A DNA stretch of 31,336 nucleotides from an uncultured Lachnospiraceae bacterium (lineage in GTDB: Bacteria; Bacillota; Clostridia; Lachnospirales; Lachnospiraceae): the NCBI GenBank assembly GCA_910579425.1, contig CAJTVL010000046.1, positions 1 to 31,336 on the forward strand. Direction: 5' to 3'. This document shows positions 15,093 through 23,271 of this stretch, piece by piece. Under the pieces are notes generated by a model. The model ran no database searches. It saw only the letters and a program-made list of their open reading frames with translations, and was not told the DNA's origin. The first letter of the stretch is position 1, and every line of letters starts with the position of its first letter. The position numbers and the translations under genes were made by a program.

Positions 15093-15801
15093 AGACCTGC
15101 ACAAAAAATTTGAGGATACCCATGTGCTCAAAGGCGTGAACTGCCACGTACATAAAGGGGAAAAGGTAGTAGTGATCGGCCCTTCGGGCTCGGGAAAGAG
15201 TACCTTTCTGCGCTGCCTGAATCTTCTGGAAAAGCCTGACAGCGGGGAAATCTGGTTTGACAATGAGCTGATTACCGACCCCAAGGCGGATATTGACCGT
15301 ATCAGGACGCATATGGGAATGGTGTTCCAGAACTTTAATCTTTTTAATAACCTTTCGATTATGGATAATATCACCCTTGCGCCCGTGAAGCTGAAGCTTA
15401 TGGGGAAGGAAGAGGCCGGTGAGAACGCCTTAAAGCTTCTTGCCAGAGTCGGCCTAAAAGAAAAGGCAGACGCCTATCCCAGCCAGCTCTCCGGCGGACA
15501 GAAGCAGAGGATAGCCATTGTGCGCTCCCTGGCCATGAATCCCAGAGTGATGCTTTTTGACGAGCCTACCTCCGCCCTTGACCCGGAGATGGTGGGAGAG
15601 GTTTTGGACGTTATGAAGGAGCTGGCGGAGTCTGGCATGACCATGGTGGTGGTAACCCATGAGATGGGATTTGCCAGAGAGGTGGGAACCAGAGTGCTGT
15701 TTATGGATGAAGGAAATATTATGGAAGAAAATGAGCCTTCCGAGTTCTTCAATCATCCCAGGTGCGAGCGGCTTAAGGACTTTTTGTCGAAAGTTTTGTA
15801 G
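15079..15801 (+). CDS. glnQ: Polar amino-acid ABC transporter ATP-binding protein
   Basis: The 240-residue ATPase has Walker A GPSGSGKST (34-42), the Q-loop in MVFQNFNLF, the signature LSGGQKQR, Walker B VMLFDEPTSALDPE and the switch His in VVTHEMGFA. Length and sequence fit the GlnQ/HisP group. The GTG start at 15079 lies 10 bases after AGGAGG, inside the permease gene. The symbol is a family label; the substrate is not known. Its last 29 bases overlap the convergent YitT-like gene. Confidence 0.9.
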   Translation: MIIVKDLHKKFEDTHVLKGVNCHVHKGEKVVVIGPSGSGKSTFLRCLNLLEKPDSGEIWFDNELITDPKADIDRIRTHMGMVFQNFNLFNNLSIMDNITLAPVKLKLMGKEEAGENALKLLARVGLKEKADAYPSQLSGGQKQRIAIVRSLAMNPRVMLFDEPTSALDPEMVGEVLDVMKELAESGMTMVVVTHEMGFAREVGTRVLFMDEGNIMEENEPSEFFNHPRCERLKDFLSKVL

Positions 15802-16429
15802 GGCATCTGTCCAAAAGAGGACGGGAAAAGGTTACATTGAAGAACTCGATCAGGGGCCCCATGAAGAAGGCGGTGATCAGAGTCCCGATTCCGGGAAGCA
15901 GGCCGCAGAGGGCGCCTGCCGTGACGCAGATCAGGTCGCAGCCGATTCTGCAGAAACGGAAAGGCTTTCGACTTTTGTTGGAGATAACGATGGGAATCGC
16001 ATCATAAACAGAAACGCCCAGGTCGGAGGTCATGTACAGGGAAGAGGCAAAGCACATTACTGCCACCGCAAAGAGCAGCATCAGGATCCGGGCGGCAGTG
16101 GAAGGGGAGGGCAGCAGCCGAAGGATGAGATCCTTTGAAAAATCCACAATATAGCCTGTGAGAAATAGATTGACGAAGGTGGCAATCCCGATATAGTGTT
16201 TATCCAGAAAAAGATCCAGACAAAGCATTAAGAGGCTGAGGCCGGTGTAATAGGTTCCGTAAGAGAGACCGCCCATAAAGCGCTGCCAGCTTCCCTGGGC
16301 AAAGCATTGGAACGGATCCACGCCAAAGAGCGAGCACTTAAAAAAGCCCACGGCAACTGCGCATAAAATTACCCCTGCACTGGTCATCACAAGGCGGGGG
16401 AAAAACTTTTCGGGAAGATTTCCTTTCAT
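15773..16429 (-). CDS. YitT/YczE-family membrane protein
   Basis: From the ATG at 16429 the product has 218 residues. I chose this start over the in-frame ATG at 16456 because AAGGA lies 6 bases before it. About five to six hydrophobic segments are present. The pattern of a small first span (GVILCAVAVGFF), GVDPFQCFAQG, LSYGTYYTGLSLLM and SDLGVSVYDAIPIVIS is that of the YczE/YyaS/YitT group, whose biochemical role is poorly defined. The gene follows the DUF6020-like gene by 36 bases and is likely cotranscribed with it. The stop lies within the convergent ABC ATPase gene. Confidence 0.72.
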   Translation of the reverse strand: MKGNLPEKFFPRLVMTSAGVILCAVAVGFFKCSLFGVDPFQCFAQGSWQRFMGGLSYGTYYTGLSLLMLCLDLFLDKHYIGIATFVNLFLTGYIVDFSKDLILRLLPSPSTAARILMLLFAVAVMCFASSLYMTSDLGVSVYDAIPIVISNKSRKPFRFCRIGCDLICVTAGALCGLLPGIGTLITAFFMGPLIEFFNVTFSRPLLDRCPTKLSTKSP

Positions 16430-16465
16430 TTCGGTTCCTTTCCGCGTGTCAGGCACGCATGTAAA

Positions 16466-18319
16466 TCAGTTTTCAGCAGGAAGAAGGGCTGCCATCAGAT
16501 AAAAAGGCAGGGCAAATACCATAAAATAGACATAACGGAATTCCGTAGCTACAGGGGTGGCAATCAGAACCGTGAGCAGCAGGGCAAGGCTTGGGAGGTA
16601 GAGAACCAGCTTTGGCCTTTCGCCTCTTATCAGGGTATTTCCGATACAGAAAAGCATCACCCAGCAGGCAACGCCCATACTCCACAGGGTACCGTAGAGG
16701 GGAAGCATGCCGCCTAACTTGATAGAGATTTCCTTTGCCTTAATCACAAGGGGGCCTCTGATCAGGGGGGTGTGGGAGACGCCAAGGGAGGTTGCGCTTA
16801 CGCCCTCCGCCTCCGCCACCAGGTAGAAGGAGTCGGGATACCAGTAGCCGTAGGTCTGACGGATATAGGCAGTCATATAATCCCCCGGATAACGAAGCCC
16901 CAGGCTGGCCCAGAGCCTGAAAAATTCGCCCTTATGCTCCGTCAGATAATCCTGATTTCCGGCCCTCACCAGCTCTTTTATGTTGTCCGCAAAATGAGGG
17001 TCATAAAGCTGTTTGATGTAGGTCAGATCCACCACCTGTTCGATGAGTGCAAGCTCCTCCTTGCTCAGAGCCCGGTCATTGCAGAGCACAGCGGCGATCT
17101 GCTGGATTGGGATGGAAAGAGATTCCACCAGGTCGGGCGCAGTCACATGAAAGGCATTCATCACGGGATATTTTATGATTGCTGCTATAAGGAAAATAGC
17201 AGCCAGAGCCGGATAAAAAATCCCGGCTTTTTTTCGAAAAAAGACAAACAAAAACGGAAGGCAGAGAAGAAAGGCATACCAGCCGTTGGAGCGGAACAGG
17301 CACAGCATCAGCCCGGTCAGCACAAAAATGATCAGGTGAAGGATGGGAAGGCTCTTTTTCAGTAAGAAGCGAAGCATACTGCAGCTGAAGCAGAGCAGGG
17401 CTGCGGCAAACAAAATATCCTTCCAGATCGTCACGGAAAATACGGCATGGTAAGGAATCAGCGCATAAAACAGGGTGATCAGAAGGCAGATTTTCGGTTT
17501 CACCCTGAATAACCGCAGGGTACTGATGAAGTACCAGACGCTCCCCGCCAGGACGCACATTTGAAAAAGAGTATAAAGGGACAGGGCAATCAACATACTT
17601 CCGGTGAGACGAAAGCCAATGGTGTAAATCAGCTTGATCAGAAGGGTGTGCATCCAGGGATGGTGGTTGCTGTAGGGGATGAGGCCCAAAACCTGTTCAA
17701 ACTGATTGAGACTGTCGGGAGTCATGACGCCCGGATACTGGTAGAGATAATAAGGCAGCCAGCAAACCAGACACAGCAGAAAGGCACACAGACCGGTGTG
17801 CTTATGATAAAAACAGGTAAGGCGGGCCTTGGGGCCGGAGGCAGTCTGCGGCGCGCGGGGTTGAATTTCCCGGTCAGTGATTAACAGCTTTTTTAACCGC
17901 TCTTTGTCCGTGGTATAGAAGAAGGCCAGTTTAAGAATATGAAAAAAGAGCAGGAAAAATCCAAGGAACACAGAGCATAAAATACCCAGCCGGAACAAGG
18001 GACTGGTGAGTGTCTGAATATAATAGGTGTAGTCCACGGCCATGTACAAAACAGTAAAAAGTGCGGCAAGAACCGCCCCTGCAAGAGAGGATTTCTTTTG
18101 GCTGTCCGGACGGTTTTTGGCTGTGACGGAATCTACAGAGCCGAAAAAGACAAAGTTCAGGAGGAAAAAGACCAGCGTGAGAATATTTCCGGGTTCCATG
18201 CGGGACGCTTTCATGAGAGCCCATGTGGTAAAAAAGCATTCGGCTGCTCTTAGCAGGAAACGGAGTTTGGAGCCGGAGGCCGACGCGAGCTTCTGATTGT
18301 AGGCTTTTAAGGATTTCAC
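16466..18319 (-). CDS. DUF6020-like polytopic membrane protein
   Basis: This 617-residue protein has around twelve to thirteen hydrophobic segments. The motif YQYPGVMTPDSLNQFEQ (about 210-225) followed by SNHHPWMHTLLI is the mark of the family, with a large extracytoplasmic loop between about residues 395 and 520. The layout (acidic and aromatic residues in the first big loop, HHP motif, many spans) resembles GT-C glycosyltransferases, but no activity is proven for this family. The GTG start has AGGAG 9 bases before it. It leads a two-gene minus-strand operon with the YitT-like gene. Confidence 0.75.
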   Translation of the reverse strand: MKSLKAYNQKLASASGSKLRFLLRAAECFFTTWALMKASRMEPGNILTLVFFLLNFVFFGSVDSVTAKNRPDSQKKSSLAGAVLAALFTVLYMAVDYTYYIQTLTSPLFRLGILCSVFLGFFLLFFHILKLAFFYTTDKERLKKLLITDREIQPRAPQTASGPKARLTCFYHKHTGLCAFLLCLVCWLPYYLYQYPGVMTPDSLNQFEQVLGLIPYSNHHPWMHTLLIKLIYTIGFRLTGSMLIALSLYTLFQMCVLAGSVWYFISTLRLFRVKPKICLLITLFYALIPYHAVFSVTIWKDILFAAALLCFSCSMLRFLLKKSLPILHLIIFVLTGLMLCLFRSNGWYAFLLCLPFLFVFFRKKAGIFYPALAAIFLIAAIIKYPVMNAFHVTAPDLVESLSIPIQQIAAVLCNDRALSKEELALIEQVVDLTYIKQLYDPHFADNIKELVRAGNQDYLTEHKGEFFRLWASLGLRYPGDYMTAYIRQTYGYWYPDSFYLVAEAEGVSATSLGVSHTPLIRGPLVIKAKEISIKLGGMLPLYGTLWSMGVACWVMLFCIGNTLIRGERPKLVLYLPSLALLLTVLIATPVATEFRYVYFMVFALPFYLMAALLPAEN

Positions 18320-18354
18320 AATAAATACTCCTGTTCTGAAAAAATAACTTGTGG

Positions 18355-18361
18355 TATAATA
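18355..18361 (+). promoter_or_regulatory. Extended -10 of the glycosyltransferase operon
   Basis: TATAAT at 18355-18360 is preceded by TGG, giving the extended -10 TGGTATAAT. The -35 (TGTTCT at 18332-18337) is poor, as expected for extended -10 promoters. Transcription would start near 18367, with a leader of about 78 bases. The same bases, read on the other strand, form the -10 of the divergent gene. Confidence 0.5.
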
Positions 18362-18384
18362 AAGAACGTTACTTTTATTGTAAA
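18356..18384 (-). promoter_or_regulatory. Promoter of the DUF6020-like / YitT-like pair
   Basis: On the minus strand TTTACA (18384-18379) and TATTAT (18361-18356) are 17 bases apart. The predicted start is near 18349, about 30 bases before the GTG. The -10 is shared with the plus-strand promoter. Confidence 0.55.
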
Positions 18385-18444
18385 TATAGTTTATGATCGA
18401 GCGAATGTCAATCCATTATTGCGGCAAAGAGAAAGGGGAAAATT

Positions 18445-19491
18445 ATGGCTGAGAATGCAGGCAGGCACCCACAGGCACTGACTTTCAGTTTGTGCATGAT
18501 CGTTAAAAATGAAGAGAAAGTTCTGGCCAGATGTCTTGACAGTATCTGTGATCTGATGGATGAAATTATTATCGTAGACACCGGGTCGAAAGACCGAACA
18601 AAGGAGATTGCGTCAAGGTATACGGAGCTGGTCTATGATTTTGCCTGGACGGGAGATTTCAGCCAGGCCAGAAATTTTTCCTTTTCCAAGGCCACAGGTG
18701 ATTATATTTATGCGGCCGATGCGGACGAGGTGATCGATGAGGAGAACCGGAAGAAGTTCCGGGCCCTTAAGGAAAGCCTTCTGCCCGGAGTGGAGATCGT
18801 GCAGATGTATTACGGCAATCAGCTTTCCCAGAGAACCGTCTACAACTTTGACAGGGAGCTAAGGCCTAAGCTGTTTAAGCGGGTAAGAAATTTTCAGTGG
18901 ATCGAGCCGGTGCATGAGACGGTGCGTCTGCTTCCGGTAGTTTACGACAGCGACATTGAAATCACCCATTTACCCGGGGAAGGACACGGGGCGAGAGACC
19001 TGCGGATTTTTGCAGGGATGACGGAGCGGGGGGAGGCGCTTTCGCCCAGGCTTTTGAATCTGTATGCCAGGGAACTTTTGATTTCCGGCAGCAGAAAGGA
19101 GCTGCAAAGGGCGGAGGATTTTTTTACTGCAGTTGCGGACAGGGAGGAGACGGAGCCGGCCCAGATGAAGGAGGCCCTCTGCGTGGTGGTGAGGGCGGCC
19201 AGGGAGCGGGGAGACTTTTTGAAAATGTACCGTTATGCCATGAAGGATGTGGCCAGTGAAGGAGTGAGCGAGGTCTGCTTTGAACTGGGAGAATACTACC
19301 TGGCCCAAAAGGAATATACGGAGGCGGCTCTTTGGTTTTATAATGCCGCCTATGAAACGGAGTGCGTGCTGAATATCCGCTGCGGCGGGGACCAGGCCCT
19401 GGAAGGGCTTGCCAGATGCTATGAAGGGATGGGGAATTCCGGGCAGGCAGAGCTCTACCGGCAGGAGGCCAGGGAATGGAGGTTAAAATGA
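18445..19491 (+). CDS. Family 2 glycosyltransferase with C-terminal TPR-like repeats
   Basis: This 348-residue cytoplasmic enzyme has a GT2 domain at about 12-200: SLCMIVKNEE (15-24), DTGSKDRT (45-52) and the metal/nucleotide site DADEV (92-96), then a WIEPVHETVRL acceptor-side segment. Residues about 215-345 form helical pairs (EVCFELGEYYLAQKEYTEAA, LEGLARCYEGMGNSGQAELY) that read as tetratricopeptide repeats. This GT2+TPR layout occurs in enzymes that glycosylate peptides or proteins as well as in cell-wall enzymes; the acceptor is unknown. AAAGGGG precedes the ATG. The stop overlaps the next start (ATGA), so it is the first gene of a coupled operon. Confidence 0.82.
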   Translation: MAENAGRHPQALTFSLCMIVKNEEKVLARCLDSICDLMDEIIIVDTGSKDRTKEIASRYTELVYDFAWTGDFSQARNFSFSKATGDYIYAADADEVIDEENRKKFRALKESLLPGVEIVQMYYGNQLSQRTVYNFDRELRPKLFKRVRNFQWIEPVHETVRLLPVVYDSDIEITHLPGEGHGARDLRIFAGMTERGEALSPRLLNLYARELLISGSRKELQRAEDFFTAVADREETEPAQMKEALCVVVRAARERGDFLKMYRYAMKDVASEGVSEVCFELGEYYLAQKEYTEAALWFYNAAYETECVLNIRCGGDQALEGLARCYEGMGNSGQAELYRQEAREWRLK

Positions 19492-20552
19492 GCTGGGAAA
19501 AAAATGTGAGGGAAACGGAGCCTTATGTGGCGGGGGAGCAGCCGAAGGGCGGCGGCGTAATCAAGTTAAATACCAACGAATGTCCTTATCCGCCGGCGCC
19601 CGGGGTTCAGGCGGTATTAGAGCAGATGAAAGGAAGCTACAGGGAATTGCGGCTCTATCCGGACATGGATGCCCAAAAGCTGGTGGATGCCCTGGCAGAG
19701 TATTATCATGTGAGGCCATCCCAGATTTTTGTGGGGGTGGGTTCGGACGATGTTCTTGCCATGTCGTTTATGACCTTTTTTAACGGCGGTCAGCCTGTTC
19801 TGTTTCCGGATATTACCTATTCTTTTTATGATGTCTGGGCGGAGGTGTTCCGGATTCCTTACAGGCGCTGTCCTTTGGACGAAAATTTCCGCATCAGAAA
19901 AGAGGATTATCTGCAGCCCAATGGGGGGATTGTGCTTCCAAACCCCAACGCCCCTACAGGGGTGGAGGAAAAAATCGAAACTCTGGAGGAAATCGTATCG
20001 GCGAATCCAGCTTCCGTGGTGATCATCGATGAGGCCTATGTGGATTTCGGGGCGGAAAGCATCCTGCCTCTGGTGGAAAAATATGATAACCTTATGGTAG
20101 TTCAGACCTTTTCCAAATCCAGGGCCATGGCGGGGGTGAGGATTGGCTTTGCCATAGCGGGCGAGAAGCTGATCGGGTATCTGAAAAACGTAAAGTTTTC
20201 CTTTAATTCCTATACCATGAATCTGCCCGCCATCGAGATGGGAACGGCTTCGGTACTGGACGATGCTTATTTCAGAGAGACGACAGCCAAAATTATCCGT
20301 ACAAGGGAATGGACTAAGAAGGAGTTTGCGAGGCTGGGATTTCTTTTTACCGACTCCAAAAGCAATTTCCTTTTTGCCACCCATCCAAAGGTTTCCGCAG
20401 AAGAGCTGTTTGCCGCTTTAAAAGAGAATAATATCTATGTAAGACACTGGAAAAAACCAAGGATTGAGAACTATCTGCGCATCACCGTCGGCACGCAGGA
20501 GGAGATGGGCAGACTGGTTTCATTTATAGAACAATTTTTAGAGAACGATTAA
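19488..20552 (+). CDS. hisC: HisC-like PLP aminotransferase (histidinol-phosphate aminotransferase family)
   Basis: Starting at the ATG at 19488, which overlaps the previous stop as ATGA and has GGAGG 5-6 bases before it, the product has 354 residues. Fold-type I aminotransferase features are KLNTNECPYPP at the substrate side, VGVGSDDVL, LPNPNAPTG (cofactor phosphate side), IIDEAYVDF (171-177 region) and the PLP lysine Lys200 in TFSKSRAMAGVRIG. In histidine biosynthesis HisC moves an amino group from glutamate to imidazole-acetol phosphate. No other his genes lie nearby, so it could be a paralogue with aromatic or other substrate preference; the symbol is a family label. Confidence 0.82.
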   Translation: MSWEKNVRETEPYVAGEQPKGGGVIKLNTNECPYPPAPGVQAVLEQMKGSYRELRLYPDMDAQKLVDALAEYYHVRPSQIFVGVGSDDVLAMSFMTFFNGGQPVLFPDITYSFYDVWAEVFRIPYRRCPLDENFRIRKEDYLQPNGGIVLPNPNAPTGVEEKIETLEEIVSANPASVVIIDEAYVDFGAESILPLVEKYDNLMVVQTFSKSRAMAGVRIGFAIAGEKLIGYLKNVKFSFNSYTMNLPAIEMGTASVLDDAYFRETTAKIIRTREWTKKEFARLGFLFTDSKSNFLFATHPKVSAEELFAALKENNIYVRHWKKPRIENYLRITVGTQEEMGRLVSFIEQFLEND

Positions 20553-20564
20553 AGGAGAGGGAAA

Positions 20565-21410
20565 ATGATTAAAAATTTATTAAAAGGGATTGTGATGGGG
20601 ATTGCCAATATTATTCCCGGCGTCAGCGGGGGAACGATGGCGGTTTCCATGGGGATTTACGACAGGATGATTCACTGTGTAACTCATCTGTTTAAGGAGT
20701 TTAAGGAGAGTATGAAGTTTTTGATTCCCATCTTTTTGGGAATCGGGATTGCCCTGGTGGGGTTATCCTTTATTATCGAGCCTGCGTTTGCTTACTTTCC
20801 CCTGCAGACCAACTGTCTGTTCATCGGACTGATCGTAGGCGGGCTCCCCGCAGTGTGGCAGAAGGTGAAAGGAAAAGGTATCAAGATCAGCTACATTGTC
20901 CCATTTGTGCTCTTCTTTGCCGTGGTGGTAGGAATGGCAGCCATCGGTGAAAAGGAAGGGACGGCGGCGGATTTAAGCTTTAGCGTATGGTCGGTGATCA
21001 AGCTCTTTGCGGTGGGGATTATTGCCTCGGCGACCATGGTGATTCCGGGGGTCAGCGGTTCCATGATGATGCTTCTTCTGGGATATTATAATCCCATTGT
21101 TGCCGCAATCAAAAATTTTGTCACGGCCCTGGCCTCCTTTGACATGGCAGGAATCCTGGAGGGCTGCGGCATTCTGGTTCCCATGGGACTTGGGATTGTG
21201 GTGGGTATTTTTGCCATTGCAAAGGTGATAGAGATTATTTTCGAAAAATTTCCCATCCAGGCCTTCTGGGCAATTATCGGCCTGATTGTGGCCTCTCCCA
21301 TAGCCATTTTCCTGCTGGGAGATGTGGGGGCCATCACGGTGATCGGAATATTGACCAGTATAGTCACATTCGCTGTGGGCTTTCTGGTGGCTGTAAAGCT
21401 GGGGGATTAA
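20565..21410 (+). CDS. popT: DUF368 polyprenyl-phosphate transporter (PopT family)
   Basis: The 281-residue membrane protein carries the two diagnostic repeats NIIPGVSGGTMA (about 17-28) and VIPGVSGSMMMLLLGYY in the second half, which indicate an inverted-repeat fold. DUF368 proteins have been shown to move undecaprenyl phosphate, the carrier used for peptidoglycan and surface polymers, back across the membrane. About eight to nine hydrophobic segments are visible. It starts 12 bases after the aminotransferase with AAAGGAGAGG as ribosome site. The operon also holds a glycosyltransferase, which would use or compete for the same carrier (inference). Confidence 0.87.
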   Translation: MIKNLLKGIVMGIANIIPGVSGGTMAVSMGIYDRMIHCVTHLFKEFKESMKFLIPIFLGIGIALVGLSFIIEPAFAYFPLQTNCLFIGLIVGGLPAVWQKVKGKGIKISYIVPFVLFFAVVVGMAAIGEKEGTAADLSFSVWSVIKLFAVGIIASATMVIPGVSGSMMMLLLGYYNPIVAAIKNFVTALASFDMAGILEGCGILVPMGLGIVVGIFAIAKVIEIIFEKFPIQAFWAIIGLIVASPIAIFLLGDVGAITVIGILTSIVTFAVGFLVAVKLGD

Positions 21411-21414
21411 TGCA

Positions 21415-22281
21415 TTGGAAGCGTATACGGATTTTGCCGGTGTGTATGATATTTTTATGGATGACACACCCTACGGGGAGTGGGCGGAATTTCTCGCCTC
21501 TCTGATAGAGACTTACGGGCCCAGCAAGCCTGTGAGAGGGAATTTGGCGCCGGAAAAAGGAGAGGATGGGGTTCTTGCCTCGGAGCGCAATCTGGTAGTG
21601 GATCTGGGCTGCGGGACAGGGACGTTGACGGAGCTTCTTGCCGGAAAGGGCTATGATATGATCGGGGTGGACAACTCCCAGGAAATGCTGGAGGCGGCCC
21701 TTTTCAAAAAACAGGAGTCCCAGAGTGAAATCCTTTATCTTTGTCAGGATATGCGGGAGCTGAATTTGTACAGCACAGTGGGAACAGTGATCAGCGTCTG
21801 CGACAGCGTGAATTATCTCCTTGAGGATGAGGATGTAGAGAAAACATTTTCCCTGGTGAACAACTATCTGTATCCCGGAGGGCTTTTTATCTTTGACTTC
21901 AATACAGTTTACAAGTATGGGCAGGTGATTGGCGATGCCACCATTGCGGAAAACCGGGAAGACTGCAGCTTCATCTGGGAAAACTATTATCATGAGGATG
22001 AGCGGATCAACGAGTATGATCTGACCGTTTTCGTGAGGGAAGAGTGCGCAGCGAGTCAGGCCGGGCCGTCCCGGCAGCAGCTTCGACAGGAACTGTTCCG
22101 GCGGTTTACGGAGACTCATTTTCAAAGGGGATATACCCTGGAGGAGATGACAGGGTTTGTGGAGAGAGCAGGGATGCAGGTGGTATGCGCCATGGATGCG
22201 GACACCCATGAAGCGGTAAGGGACGTAAGCGAAAGAATCTATGTGATTGCACGGGAGTGTCAGAAGGGGACAAAGAGCTGA
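21415..22281 (+). CDS. Class I SAM-dependent methyltransferase
   Basis: This 288-residue protein starts with TTG at 21415, four bases after the previous stop, with GGGGG about 10 bases upstream. The start is supported by the family-typical opening EAYTDFAGVYDIFMDD. The SAM-binding motif I is LVVDLGCGTGTLTELL (about 62-77), followed by the acidic GVDNSQEML. A central beta-strand segment FIFDFNTVYKYG and a late segment with EMTGFVERAG complete the Rossmann methyltransferase. The substrate is unknown. A roughly 15-residue insertion (about 40-58, charged) precedes motif I. Confidence 0.85.
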   Translation: MEAYTDFAGVYDIFMDDTPYGEWAEFLASLIETYGPSKPVRGNLAPEKGEDGVLASERNLVVDLGCGTGTLTELLAGKGYDMIGVDNSQEMLEAALFKKQESQSEILYLCQDMRELNLYSTVGTVISVCDSVNYLLEDEDVEKTFSLVNNYLYPGGLFIFDFNTVYKYGQVIGDATIAENREDCSFIWENYYHEDERINEYDLTVFVREECAASQAGPSRQQLRQELFRRFTETHFQRGYTLEEMTGFVERAGMQVVCAMDADTHEAVRDVSERIYVIARECQKGTKS

Positions 22282-22312
22282 TCCTCCCAAACAGGAAGGA
22301 AGAAAAGAGATT

Positions 22313-23191
22313 ATGTCGGATTATATTGTGAGGGCCACAGCTGCAGATGCCCAGATCCGTGCCTTTGCCATCACTTCAAGAGAGCTGGCAGAGAGGGCAA
22401 AAAAGGTGCATAACACAAGCCCTGTGGCGACGGCGGCCCTGGGAAGACTGATGAGCGGCGCGGTGATGATGGGCGCTATGTTAAAAGGGGATAAGGACTT
22501 ATTGACTCTCCAGGTCAGCGGAGACGGGCCTTTAAAGGGAATGACTGTCACGGCTGACAGCAGGGGGAACGTAAAGGGCTATGCCATAGAGCCTCAGGTC
22601 ATGCTGCCCCCCAGCAGGCTGGGAAAGCTGGATGTGGGAGGCGCAGTGGGCCATGGAATGCTCCGGGTGATCAAGGATATGGGATTGAAAGAGCCCTATG
22701 TAGGACAGACTAATCTGCAGACAGGAGAGATTGCGGAGGATTTGACCTATTATTTCGCCTCCTCGGAGCAGGTACCCTCCAGCGTAGGGCTGGGGGTCTT
22801 GATGGAAAAAGACAACACGGTCAGACAGGCAGGGGGATTTATCGTGCAGCTCATGCCTTTTGCGGAGGAAAAGACCATCGCGCGTCTGGAACGGAATCTG
22901 TCGGCCTTTTCCACAGTCACAACGGTTTTGGATCAGGGAAAAAGCCCGGAGGAAATGCTGGAGCTTCTCCTGGAGGGGATGGACATGGAAGTGCTGGACA
23001 CGCTCCCGGCGCAGTTTTATTGTAACTGTGATAAGAAGCGGGTGGAAAAGGCGATTATCAGTATCGGAAAAAAGGAAATCGCCGAAATGATCGCCGAGGG
23101 AAAGGACATCGAGGTGAACTGTCATTTCTGTAATACTTCTTATCGGTTTGATGTGGAGGAATTACGGGGATTGCTGGAAATGAGCAGATAG
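22313..23191 (+). CDS. hslO: Hsp33 redox-regulated chaperone
   Basis: From the ATG at 22313 (GGAAGGAAG ahead of it, and the family opening SDYIVRAT) the product has 292 residues. Frame-open sequence upstream of this ATG lacks conservation. The N-terminal domain has LTLQVSGDGPLKGMTV and the central GGFIVQLMP. The C-terminal zinc switch is complete: CNC and, 30 residues later, CHFC. In the family these four Cys bind zinc in the reduced cytosol and form disulfides under oxidative unfolding stress, which turns on holdase activity. The gene lies inside the operon between the methyltransferase and nadE. Confidence 0.93.
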   Translation: MSDYIVRATAADAQIRAFAITSRELAERAKKVHNTSPVATAALGRLMSGAVMMGAMLKGDKDLLTLQVSGDGPLKGMTVTADSRGNVKGYAIEPQVMLPPSRLGKLDVGGAVGHGMLRVIKDMGLKEPYVGQTNLQTGEIAEDLTYYFASSEQVPSSVGLGVLMEKDNTVRQAGGFIVQLMPFAEEKTIARLERNLSAFSTVTTVLDQGKSPEEMLELLLEGMDMEVLDTLPAQFYCNCDKKRVEKAIISIGKKEIAEMIAEGKDIEVNCHFCNTSYRFDVEELRGLLEMSR

Positions 23192-23271
23192 AGCGAAGGG
23201 AGACTGCCGGAAGAAAGCAGATCAAAAGGAAAGAACCGCGGGCAGGGCCTGCGGCAGGCAGAGGTATTGCT

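Noticed and set aside
14112..15374. 420-codon minus-strand open frame opposite the ABC transporter genes
   Set aside because: It is antisense to three firmly identified genes, has no ribosome site, and its product is His/Ser/Pro-rich without recognisable domains.
21364..22290. 308-codon minus-strand open frame opposite the methyltransferase
   Set aside because: It mirrors a well-supported SAM methyltransferase and has shadow-type composition, so it follows from codon bias on the other strand.
22247..22312. N-terminal extension of Hsp33
   Set aside because: The extra residues overlap the methyltransferase end and are absent from the family; the ATG at 22313 has the ribosome site.
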